A stretch of DNA of 7,515 nt from Actinoplanes liguriensis (GTDB lineage: Bacteria; Actinomycetota; Actinomycetes; Mycobacteriales; Micromonosporaceae). The position numbers and the translations under genes were made by a program. The stretch covers positions 30,652-38,166 of the forward strand of contig KL571214.1 in the NCBI GenBank assembly GCA_000715855.1, written 5' to 3'. Every line of letters starts with the position of its first letter. The first letter of the stretch is position 1. The notes beneath the pieces are model-generated. The model did not search any database, was not told the origin of the DNA, and saw nothing but the letters and a program-made list of their open reading frames with translations. Positions 1 through 6,230 of this stretch are shown piece after piece.

Positions 1-18
1 GATGTGTATAAGAGACAG
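1..18. other. Tn5/Nextera mosaic-end adapter remnant (non-genomic)
   Basis: The first 18 bases read GATGTGTATAAGAGACAG, which is the 19-base Tn5 mosaic end used in Nextera tagmentation libraries lacking only its first A. This is library-construction sequence left at a contig or read edge. Genomic sequence therefore begins near base 19, and the ATG at 2-4 is an artefact that cannot be a start codon. A natural Tn5 insertion is unlikely because no other Tn5 sequence follows. Confidence 0.96.
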
Positions 19-655
19 CAGCGGTCCTCTCGGCTACCACCTTCTGTGGTACGCGAGTCAGCGCGGCGTCACGGCCATCGCCCCGAACGAGGGGACCGAG
101 CAGACGTTCGTGCTTCTCGACGAGTGGGCCGGGAAGCGGAACACGCCGTCGCGCGACGAGGCGCTGGGCATCCTCGCCCACCGCTATTTCCGCAGCCACG
201 GCCCCACCACGGCCAAGGACTTCGCCGGCTGGACGATGCTGCCGATGAAGGAGGCGCGCGCCGGGATCGCGGCCGCGGGCCTGCGGAAGGTCGACGTCGA
301 CGGCACCGAGATGTGGGCCGATCCGGCCGTGCTCGACGCCGGCCCGGTCCGTGGCTGGCACGCCCTGCCCGGCTTCGACGAGTACATGCTGGGCTACAAG
401 GACCGTTCGATGATGGCCACCCCTGCGCAGCTGAAGAGCATCATCCCCGGCGGGAACGGGGTGTTCCAGTCGACCCTGGTGCAGGACGGCAAGGTTCGCG
501 CGGTGTGGAAGCGCACGCTCGGGAAGAAGGCGGTGTCGATCGTGGTCTCCCCGCAGACGACGTTCACCGCGAAGGACTGGGCGTCCGCGGAGGAGGCGCT
601 GCAGCCGTTCGGCACTTTCGTCGGCCTCCCGGTGACTGTTAAGAAACTTGAATAA
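19..655 (+). CDS. Winged-helix DNA-binding domain protein, AlkZ/HTH_42-like (5' truncated)
   Basis: C-terminal part, about 212 residues, of a winged-helix protein of the HTH_42/AlkZ-like family; full-length members are usually about 350-400 residues, so roughly the first 40% is missing. Family-like features are the start GPLGYHLLWYASQRG, then TFVLLDEWAG, the core GFDEYMLGYKDRS and the late VFQSTLVQDGKVRAVWKR block. Characterised AlkZ-type members are DNA glycosylases that unhook interstrand crosslinks or excise alkylated bases; many actinobacterial paralogues are untested. The catalytic Gln-containing motif lies in the missing N-terminal part, so activity cannot be judged. The reading frame is open from the adapter junction to TAA at 653-655. 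The last codons (VTVKKLE) lie inside the first copy of a direct repeat that recurs just after the gene, so the tail may have been altered by a small duplication. Family assignment is good; exact function is unknown. Confidence 0.85.
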
Positions 656-676
656 ATGACTGTTAAGAACCCTTGA
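633..676. repeat. Two imperfect AT-rich direct repeats upstream of the chitinase gene
   Basis: TGACTGTTAAGAA occurs at 633-645 and again at 657-669, a 24-bp period. Each copy is followed by a similar tail, ACTTGA in the first and CCCTTGA in the second. Each unit is also a loose dyad (TTAAG-N3/4-CTTGA). The first copy covers the 3' end of the winged-helix gene and the second is 66-85 bp before the chitinase ATG. The stretch is clearly AT-rich against the surrounding GC-rich DNA. Binding sites for a regulator of chitinase are likely. GTTAAGAAACTT resembles one arm of the actinobacterial ROK/CsnR-type operator (GTTAGGAAA-GTTTCCTAAC, from memory), but the second arm is not conserved. Confidence 0.6.
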
Positions 677-681
677 TATTT

Positions 682-724
682 GTGAACGTGAAAGTCACGA
701 TGTGGTGGCACAGGTCACGTTCGC
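682..724. promoter_or_regulatory. CGTGA half-site cluster in the chitinase 5' region
   Basis: CGTGA at 687-691 is followed three bases later by its inverse TCACG at 695-699, a 13-bp palindrome. A further TCACG lies at 715-719. The outer pair extends to GTGAACGTGA (682-691) against TCACGTTCGC (715-724), an inverted repeat with one T/G difference that could fold as a stem with a 23-nt loop. The position, 18-60 bp before the chitinase ATG, fits an operator or a 5' leader structure. No consensus -35/-10 pair is convincing here, and the regulator is not identifiable from sequence alone. Confidence 0.4.
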
Positions 725-741
725 GCTGTCGAGGAGTTGCC

Positions 742-2040
742 ATGGGTGTTCGCCGTCGGGTGCTGGCACTGGTCGCAGGGGTGGGGGTGGCGCTCGGGTC
801 GATCGTGGCGTTCGCCGCGACCGGGGAGGCCGCGGTCGCCTGCTCCTCGACGGTCTGGGCGGAAGGCGCCACCTACACCGCCGGGCAGCAGGTGACCTAC
901 CAGTCCAAGCTGTACCAGGCGCTGGTCACCCACACGGCGTACGTGGGCACGGGCTGGAACCCGGCCGCGACGCCCACACTGTGGAAGGACCTCGGCGCCT
1001 GTAGTGGTGGCACCACGCCGACGTCCTCCCCGACCGCGTCGCCGACCGTCTCCCCGACGGCGTCCCCGAGCCCGACCACTTCACCCGTGGGCTGCGCGAC
1101 GAGGGGCCGCCCCGCGGGCAAGGTGCTCCAGGGGTACTGGGAGAACTGGGACGGGGCCTCCAACGGCGTACACCCGGGAATGGGCTGGATCCCGATCAAC
1201 GACAGCCGGATCACCCAGCACGGCTACAACGTGCTGATGGCCGCGTTCCCGGTGATCCGGTCGGACGGCACGGTGCTGTGGGAGAACGGCATGGACGCCG
1301 GCGTCAAGGTGCCCACCGCCGCGGAGATCTGCGCGGCCAAGACGCAGGGCGCCACGGTGCTGATGTCGATCGGCGGCGCGGCGGCCGGCATCGACCTGAG
1401 CTCCAGCGCGGTCGCCGACAAGTTCGTGTCGACCATCGTGCCGATCCTGAAGGCGAACAACTTCGACGGCATCGACATCGACATCGAGACCGGGCTCACC
1501 GGCAGCGGAAACATCAACACCCTCTCGACCTCGCAGGCGAACCTGATCCGGATCATCGACGGGGTGCTCGCGGCGATGCCGTCGAACTTCGGGCTGACCA
1601 TGGCGCCCGAGACGGCGTACGTGACCGGTGGCAGCGTGACCTACGGCTCGATCTGGGGCTCGTACCTGCCGATCATCAAGAAGTACCTGGACAACGGCCG
1701 GTTGTGGTGGCTGAACATGCAGTACTACAACGGCTCGATGTACGGCTGCGCCGGTGACTCCTACTCGGCCGGCACCGTGCAGGGCTTCACCGTCCAGACC
1801 CAGTGCCTGAACAACGGGCTGACGATCCAGGGCACCACCGTCAAGATCCCGTACGACAAGCAGGTCCCCGGCCTGCCCGCCCAGTCCGGCGCCGGCGGCG
1901 GTTACATGAGCCCGTCGCTGGTCAGCCAGGCGTACAACTCGGTTCCGTCGATCAAGGGCCTGATGACCTGGTCGATCAACTGGGACGGCTCGAAGAGCTG
2001 GACCTTCGGCGACAACGTGAAGGCGCTGCAGGGACGCTGA
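742..2040 (+). CDS. Secreted GH18 chitinase with CBM5/12 chitin-binding domain
   Basis: Extracellular endo-acting chitinase of 432 residues, hydrolysing beta-1,4 bonds of chitin. The ATG at 742 was chosen over an in-frame upstream start because GAGGAG (731-736) sits 5 bp before it and it begins a proper signal peptide: RRR at 4-6, hydrophobic core 7-26, probable cleavage after A31 or A33. Residues 34-87 form a CBM5/12 module bounded by C34 and C87 (likely a disulfide) with W72 and W81 as probable chitin-binding aromatics. Residues 88-115 are an S/T/P linker with repeated SPT units. The GH18 barrel spans about 126-432: SIGG (209-212), the DxxDxDxE motif D242/D245/D247/E249 with E249 as catalytic acid, QYYN (327-330) and W410 in MTWSINWD. 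The motif is intact, so activity is expected. Layout matches GH18 enzymes of Streptomyces and Bacillus ChiD type. It is transcribed alone: repeats lie upstream and a hairpin follows. Closest alternative: a chitin-active endo-N-acetylglucosaminidase, less likely. Confidence 0.96.
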   Translation: MGVRRRVLALVAGVGVALGSIVAFAATGEAAVACSSTVWAEGATYTAGQQVTYQSKLYQALVTHTAYVGTGWNPAATPTLWKDLGACSGGTTPTSSPTASPTVSPTASPSPTTSPVGCATRGRPAGKVLQGYWENWDGASNGVHPGMGWIPINDSRITQHGYNVLMAAFPVIRSDGTVLWENGMDAGVKVPTAAEICAAKTQGATVLMSIGGAAAGIDLSSSAVADKFVSTIVPILKANNFDGIDIDIETGLTGSGNINTLSTSQANLIRIIDGVLAAMPSNFGLTMAPETAYVTGGSVTYGSIWGSYLPIIKKYLDNGRLWWLNMQYYNGSMYGCAGDSYSAGTVQGFTVQTQCLNNGLTIQGTTVKIPYDKQVPGLPAQSGAGGGYMSPSLVSQAYNSVPSIKGLMTWSINWDGSKSWTFGDNVKALQGR

Positions 2041-2056
2041 CCCGTTCGCCCGCCGA

Positions 2057-2093
2057 GAATCGCCGGTCCGGATCGTCCCCGGACCGGCGATTC
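2057..2093. terminator. Bidirectional hairpin terminator between convergent genes
   Basis: GAATCGCCGGTCCGG (2057-2071) pairs perfectly with CCGGACCGGCGATTC (2079-2093): 15 bp with no mismatch and a 7-nt loop. It begins 16 bp after the chitinase stop and ends 5 bp before the stop of the convergent NADAR gene, so it can serve both strands. There is no U-tract, which is common for GC-rich actinobacterial terminators. Confidence 0.85.
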
Positions 2094-2098
2094 GCCGT

Positions 2099-3202
2099 TC
2101 AGCGGGCGGCCAGCTCGGAACGCACCAGCTCGAGCAGGCGGCCGGACCAGTTGGCGCCGTCGCCGCGCCAGAACCGGGAGCCCGTCCGGTCGTGCCGGAT
2201 CCGGGCGTCGCCGGTGCCGAGCAGGGTCGCCGCGATCGCCGGGTGGCGGTCGAACTTGTCCCGCAACAGGGCGGCCGCGACGGCCAGCCGGATCGCCGGC
2301 CAGTTGTCCCTCCGGGGCGCGTCCTGGCCGATGGCCTCGGCCTGGTAGCCGTGGAGCGCGCCGGCGATCCGGTCCCGCCATTCCGGATCGTCGGTGGACA
2401 GCGCCCAGTAGGCGTGCTCGACGCTCCGATATTCGCGGCCGGCGTGCACGACCGTGGCCGGGTAGTCGTTCTGCAGCATGACCAGCCCCGACGGGTCGGA
2501 GTCCGGCCCGGGGTGGACGAACCGGCCCACCCGGATCTCGGCCGCGGTCTCCGGCCCGTCGGCCGTGGCGCGCGTCCCGGAGTCGTCGATCGCCCGGCTG
2601 CTGCGGCGGAAGTAGTCGAGCGCCCGCTCCCGGGCCTCCGGGGTCACGGTGATCGTCTGGCCGGCGTCGCGCGCCGGGATCGTCTCGCCCTGCTCGGCGA
2701 GCAGGGTCCGGACCGGTACGTCGTTCTGATCCATGTCGCCGAGCAGGAACCTGCGCCGGTGCTCGGGCACCGCGTGGTATCGCTCGCGAACGATCTCCAG
2801 GTTCGCCGCGATCGGGTCGGCGGCATACGTGAGCAGCGCGTTCCAGCAGCGCCGCGACGAGTCCGGCCGGTCGTTGAGCCGGTCCACCTCGTCGGCGAGG
2901 TCCCCGATCACCTGCTCGGGTGTCAGCCACGACTCGAAGGCCGTCACCCACCCGGTTGCGGTGCCGGCCACCAGGACCGGCGAGTCGTCGGGCGGCGCCA
3001 GGGTCAGGGTTCCGTCGGCGAACGCGGCCCGGAGCCCGTCGAGGTCGGTGCCGCCGTTGAACCACCAGATCACGGTGCCGTCGGCGAACACGGCGAGCGG
3101 GGTGAGGATGTATCGGCCCTCGTCGTGGACGAAGACGAGGCGCTGGATTCCGGGGACGGTGTGGTCGCCGACCCTGCGGGAGGTCGGGGTGCTGTCCGGC
3201 AT
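2099..3202 (-). CDS. NADAR-domain protein with N-terminal extension (N-glycosidase / ADP-ribose-G hydrolase superfamily)
   Basis: Protein of 367 residues ending in a NADAR (YbiA/RibX-like) domain at about 235-367: substrate-loop SVEHAYWAL (260-268, including E262), DNWPAIRLAV (299-308), RDKF (314-317), LLGTGDARI, FWRGDG (344-349) and the final GRLLELVR. Known NADAR members cleave the N-glycosidic bond of riboflavin-pathway intermediates, and some remove ADP-ribose from guanine placed by DarT-type toxins. Two further regions precede it. Residues 15-95 resemble a small beta-rich domain (RLVFVHDEGRYILTPLAVF then DGTVIWWFNGG). Residues 115-205 hold a conserved-looking LLGDMDQNDVPVRTLL block (153-168). 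I recall such extensions in other actinobacterial NADAR proteins but have no name I would insist on. The ATG at 3200-3202 is supported only by a weak AGG 5'. The gene stands alone, convergent with chitinase and divergent from the hydrolase. Substrate is unknown. Confidence 0.85.
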   Translation of the reverse strand: MPDSTPTSRRVGDHTVPGIQRLVFVHDEGRYILTPLAVFADGTVIWWFNGGTDLDGLRAAFADGTLTLAPPDDSPVLVAGTATGWVTAFESWLTPEQVIGDLADEVDRLNDRPDSSRRCWNALLTYAADPIAANLEIVRERYHAVPEHRRRFLLGDMDQNDVPVRTLLAEQGETIPARDAGQTITVTPEARERALDYFRRSSRAIDDSGTRATADGPETAAEIRVGRFVHPGPDSDPSGLVMLQNDYPATVVHAGREYRSVEHAYWALSTDDPEWRDRIAGALHGYQAEAIGQDAPRRDNWPAIRLAVAAALLRDKFDRHPAIAATLLGTGDARIRHDRTGSRFWRGDGANWSGRLLELVRSELAAR

Positions 3203-3220
3203 GGCGCCAGCCTATCCATG

Positions 3221-3226
3221 ATCATA
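3221..3226 (-). promoter_or_regulatory. Possible -10 box of the NADAR gene
   Basis: On the minus strand, TATGAT (3226 to 3221) lies 18 bp before the ATG. The matching -35 region (around 3244-3250) is weak and overlaps the TTGACA of the divergent hydrolase promoter. Transcription would start close to the start codon, giving a very short leader. This is a tentative call based on position and a near-consensus hexamer. Confidence 0.35.
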
Positions 3227-3246
3227 AAGCTCTGAAGACTCGGCCG

Positions 3247-3275
3247 TTGACATGCGGGAAAGGGCTTTCTAGGGT
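3247..3275 (+). promoter_or_regulatory. Sigma70/HrdB-type promoter of the alpha/beta hydrolase gene
   Basis: TTGACA (3247-3252), a 17-bp spacer and TAGGGT (3270-3275) give the standard spacing and an exact -35 hexamer. TAGGGT is a common -10 form in actinobacterial vegetative promoters. Transcription should start near 3282, about 22 bp before the ATG. The strong ribosome binding site GAGGAGG (3292-3298) follows. Expression is likely constitutive, since no palindrome overlaps the hexamers. Confidence 0.75.
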
Positions 3276-3303
3276 CACCGGATAAATCGACGAGGAGGAA
3301 TCA

Positions 3304-4470
3304 ATGAAGCGGCGCTCCCTGATTTCCCTGCCGGCCCTGGCCCTCGCCCCCGGCCTGGCCGACGCGACCGCCGCCGCCGGTTTCGAGAGCCCCGCGGTCA
3401 TCGACGGCAACCTGCCGGTCTTCTACGAGCAGCTCAAGGCCGGGCTCGACTTCCCTCTCGCCTGGCCGGCCAGCCGCGAACGGGACTTCCGCTCCTGGAA
3501 GCGCCGCGCTCGCGCCAAGGTCGAGGAACTGCTCTGGCAGCCCGAGGACCACACCCCGTTCAACGTGGAGATCGTCGACGAGCAGCCGGGCGACGGCTAC
3601 CGCCGCCGGCAGATCGTCTTCGACGTCACGCGGCACAGCCGGGTCCGCGCGACGATGCTCGTGCCCGACGGCCCCGGCCCGTTCCCGGCCGCGCTGCTGC
3701 TGCACGACCACGGCGCGAAGTTCGACATCGGCAAGGAGAAGGTGATCGAGCCCTGGTACGACGACGTCCGCCTCGCCTCCGCGCAGGCGTGGTCGGTCAA
3801 GTATTTCAGCGGCCGGTTCATCGGCGACGTGCTGGCGGCCCGCGGCTACGCCGTCCTCGCCGTCGACGCGATCGGCTGGGGTGACCGGGGCGGTCTCGCC
3901 TACGACGGCCAGCAGGCGCTGGCGAGTAACCTGTTCAACCTGGGTTCCTCACCGGCCGGCCTGATGGCGCGGGAGGACGTGCGCGCCGCGGCGATGCTGG
4001 CCGGCCTGCCGGAGGTCGACGAGCGCCGGGTCGCGGCGGTCGGCTTCTCGATGGGCGCGTTCCGGGCGTGGCAGGTGGCCGCGCTCTCGGACCACATCGC
4101 AGCGACCGTCTCGGCCTGCTGGATGACCGGCCTGAAGGAGATGATGGTCCCGGGGAACAACACGCTGCGCGGCCAGTCCGCGTTCTACATGCTGCACCCG
4201 GGGCTGTTCCGGTTCCTCGACATCCCGGACGTCGCCACGATCGCCGCCCCACGCCCGATGTTCGTCTTCGACGGCGAGCTGGATCCGCTCTTCACCGCGG
4301 CGGGACGCGAGGTCGCGTACGCGAAGATGGGTGTGGTCTGGAATGCGCAGCATGCCCGGGAGCGTCTGCGGACCCAGGTCTGGCCCGGTCTCGGCCACGT
4401 CTTCGTCGAGGAGATGCAGGACGCGGCCTTCGACTGGCTGGACCACTGGCTGCGGCCTCACACGACCTGA
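3304..4470 (+). CDS. Dienelactone-hydrolase-type alpha/beta hydrolase, probably exported
   Basis: Serine hydrolase of 388 residues in the dienelactone hydrolase / acetyl-xylan-esterase-like group. The nucleophile elbow is GFSMG with S249; D327 in FDGELDPLF and H365 in GLGHVF complete a Ser-Asp-His triad. HDHG (134-137) is the likely oxyanion-hole segment, and AVDAIGWGDRGG belongs to the core fold. The N-terminus (KRRSLISLPALALAPGL, then an Ala-rich stretch to A25) looks like a weak twin-arginine signal, suggesting export; cleavage near AAAG is possible but the hydrophobic core is short. The start is fixed by GAGGAGG 5 bp upstream and a promoter at 3247-3275. Ester or acylated-carbohydrate substrates fit the family; none can be named from sequence. 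Its last 13 bp overlap the end of the convergent reductase gene and no hairpin separates them. Confidence 0.88.
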   Translation: MKRRSLISLPALALAPGLADATAAAGFESPAVIDGNLPVFYEQLKAGLDFPLAWPASRERDFRSWKRRARAKVEELLWQPEDHTPFNVEIVDEQPGDGYRRRQIVFDVTRHSRVRATMLVPDGPGPFPAALLLHDHGAKFDIGKEKVIEPWYDDVRLASAQAWSVKYFSGRFIGDVLAARGYAVLAVDAIGWGDRGGLAYDGQQALASNLFNLGSSPAGLMAREDVRAAAMLAGLPEVDERRVAAVGFSMGAFRAWQVAALSDHIAATVSACWMTGLKEMMVPGNNTLRGQSAFYMLHPGLFRFLDIPDVATIAAPRPMFVFDGELDPLFTAAGREVAYAKMGVVWNAQHARERLRTQVWPGLGHVFVEEMQDAAFDWLDHWLRPHTT

Positions 4471-5015
4471 TAGCGCAGGTAGACCACCCCGTTCGCGAAG
4501 CGCCGCTGCTCGGCGAGCTTGAGATCGAGACGTACGCCGGCCGGCAGGAACCTGGTCCCACCGCCGACCGCGACCGGCGAGACGAACAGCTGCACCTCGT
4601 CGACCAGGCCGGCGCGGAACGCGTGCGCCGCGAGGTGCGGCCCGCCGACGCTCAGGTCACGGTCGGCGGCGTCCTTCATGCCCTGCACGATCTTGGGGTC
4701 GAAGGTGCGCTCGATCCTGGTCCGCGCGGTGCTCGCCCGCTCCAGCGTCGTCGAGTAGACGATCTTCTGGGCGGCCTGCCACACCTGGGCATAGTCGAGG
4801 GTGGCGGGGGAGGCGTCGGGCCGCGTGTGCGCGTCCTCCCAGAAGCGCATCACCTCGTAGAGGCGCCGCCCGTAGAGATAGGCGCCGATCGGCCGCTCCA
4901 GGTCGTTGACGAACGAGTGCACCTCCTCGTCCGGCGCGCTCCAGTCGAAATTGCCCTGCTCGTCGTTGATGTACCCGTCCAGGGACGTGATTCCGGTGCA
5001 GATCAGCCGTGCCAC
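4458..5015 (-). CDS. Dihydrofolate reductase family protein (RibD C-terminal-like reductase)
   Basis: Small cytoplasmic NADPH-dependent reductase of 185 residues of the RibD-C/DHFR fold (YyaP/YwjB-like). Visible signatures are TSLDGYI (10-16), YGRRLYEVM (48-56), VYSTTL (86-91), DLSVGGPHLAAHAF (120-133, the dinucleotide-binding GG) and VSPVAVGGGTRFLP (145-158). The length is normal for the stand-alone family. The start is a GTG at 5013-5015, chosen because GGAGGAG (5027-5021, minus strand) lies exactly 5 bp before it and MARLICTGITSLDG is the expected family N-terminus; no in-frame ATG fits. It overlaps the end of the acyltransferase gene by 13 bp, so translation is probably coupled. Substrate is unknown: these proteins are not normally essential folate or riboflavin enzymes. 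The 3' end overlaps the convergent hydrolase by 13 bp. Confidence 0.92.
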   Translation of the reverse strand: MARLICTGITSLDGYINDEQGNFDWSAPDEEVHSFVNDLERPIGAYLYGRRLYEVMRFWEDAHTRPDASPATLDYAQVWQAAQKIVYSTTLERASTARTRIERTFDPKIVQGMKDAADRDLSVGGPHLAAHAFRAGLVDEVQLFVSPVAVGGGTRFLPAGVRLDLKLAEQRRFANGVVYLRYQVV

Positions 5016-6199
5016 GACGTCTCCTCCAGCCTCGGGGACCCACCGACCCCATCCTGGCCCGGTCGGGGCCGCGAGGCACGGAACCGGCGCCCGAGTCGTT
5101 GCGCCGGCACCTCCACGTAACGGTGCGTGAGCCACGCGATCCCGAACACCGCGGTCAGGTAGGTCACCGCGATCACCGGGTCGGGCAGCGCCGACTCCAG
5201 GAAACGGTGACCGATCTGGATCAGCACGTAGTGCACCAGGTAGATCGAATAACTCAAGACCCCGATCAAGGACAACCATGGAGGGGTACGGCGATAGCGC
5301 CCGAGTCGTCCGATCGCGAACGCCCCGCCGAACGTCAGCAGGGTGATCACCAGCCGCGCCACGTACTTCGCGTTCACCGCGTCGAGGGAGTGCAACTCGG
5401 CCACCCAGTTCACCATCAGCGCCCCGCCGACCAGCGTGATCGCCAGAATCGCCGGCCACCGTCCGGTCTGCCCCTGATCCGCGCGGTAGATCGCGGTGCC
5501 GGTGAACATGACCGCCACGATCAGCAGCCCGTCCCACGCGTGCGCCGGGTCCTGACCGATCGCGAGCAGCGTCGCCACCAGCCCGGCGAGCAGGACGCCG
5601 CCCGCGACGACCGCCGGCCGCCAGCGGGAGACCACGAGGCAGAGACCGATGACGAGCAGGACGGCGACCGGCAGCACGAGTCCGGTGACCGGCCCGGCGA
5701 GCGGCGCGGTCACCACCGCCACCACGGCGAGCAGCGCCGCGATCTGCCCGCTCGCCCGGTGCCATCGCATCGTGAACAGCGCGCTGACCAGCAGATAGAA
5801 CGCCATCTCGTAGGAGAGCGTCCACAGCACCGGGGTGACCAGCGGCACATCCAGCAGGAACGGCAGCATCGTCAGGTGTCCCACCACCGCGGTCACCGGC
5901 TGTGACGTCCGGTAGCCGCCCAGCGCGACGACCGCCGCGATCGCCACCAGGTACATCGGGTAGAGCCGCAGCGCCCGGCTGATCCAGAACGCCCGCAGAC
6001 TGCCGTGCCGCTCCAGCGAGGCGGGGATGATGTAGCCGCTGACCAGGAAGAACAGCATCACGCCGGCCGGTCCGGCGTGCAGCCGTTCGCCGGTGAACCC
6101 GCGCAGGCCGGTGAAGACGTACCGGGTCAGGTGGGCATAGAGGACGAGCAGCACCGCGACGGCGCGCAGTCCATCGAGCCAGCCCCAGCGCCCGGACAT
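5003..6199 (-). CDS. Acyltransferase family 3 integral membrane protein
   Basis: Membrane acyltransferase (AT3, OafA/NodX-like) of 398 residues with about 10-12 hydrophobic helices throughout and short loops. These enzymes transfer acyl groups, often acetyl, to exported sugars, peptidoglycan, lipids or secondary metabolites. The family signature is clear: WLDGLRAVAVLLVLYAH with R12 and H23 as the catalytic RX10H motif, FFLVSGYIIP (50-59), RALRLYPMYL (75-84), LSYEMAFYLLVSALF and the late LSYSIYLVHY. There is no C-terminal SGNH domain, only a short basic Arg/Pro tail. The ATG at 6197-6199 gives the correct family N-terminus; the ribosome binding site is weak (GGTGG), suggesting coupling to the TetR gene that ends 31 bp upstream. 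It runs 13 bp into the reductase gene, whose ribosome binding site lies within this coding region. The acceptor is unknown. Confidence 0.93.
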   Translation of the reverse strand: MSGRWGWLDGLRAVAVLLVLYAHLTRYVFTGLRGFTGERLHAGPAGVMLFFLVSGYIIPASLERHGSLRAFWISRALRLYPMYLVAIAAVVALGGYRTSQPVTAVVGHLTMLPFLLDVPLVTPVLWTLSYEMAFYLLVSALFTMRWHRASGQIAALLAVVAVVTAPLAGPVTGLVLPVAVLLVIGLCLVVSRWRPAVVAGGVLLAGLVATLLAIGQDPAHAWDGLLIVAVMFTGTAIYRADQGQTGRWPAILAITLVGGALMVNWVAELHSLDAVNAKYVARLVITLLTFGGAFAIGRLGRYRRTPPWLSLIGVLSYSIYLVHYVLIQIGHRFLESALPDPVIAVTYLTAVFGIAWLTHRYVEVPAQRLGRRFRASRPRPGQDGVGGSPRLEETSWHG

Positions 6200-6230
6200 C
6201 GGGCCACCATAGTTTTCCCGGCTCGGACGA

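Noticed and set aside
2..18. ATG start codon and first residues (MCIRDS) of the first open frame
   Set aside because: They are encoded by the Tn5/Nextera mosaic end, not by genomic DNA.
673..741. Upstream ATG extending the chitinase by 23 residues
   Set aside because: The extension is Arg/Trp-rich and would bury the signal peptide; GAGGAG is placed correctly for the ATG at 742.
1003..1089. Short TCCCCGACSG-like repeats as a possible independent repeat element
   Set aside because: They encode the S/T/P linker of the chitinase and are explained by protein-level low complexity.
1902..3235. Long open frames of 387 (minus) and 347 (plus) residues overlapping the NADAR gene
   Set aside because: They are Arg/Pro/Gly-rich shadow translations in GC-rich DNA, without recognisable domains, and conflict with the clear NADAR frame and the terminator.
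4068..5120. 350-residue plus-strand open frame across the hydrolase and reductase genes
   Set aside because: It is low-complexity shadow translation spanning two genes that have recognisable families in other frames.
5016..5825. Upstream extension of the reductase frame to an ATG at 5825, giving 455 residues
   Set aside because: The extension is antiparallel to no signal and out of frame with the acyltransferase, whose membrane-protein frame is clearly real; the GTG at 5015 with its ribosome binding site is the true start.
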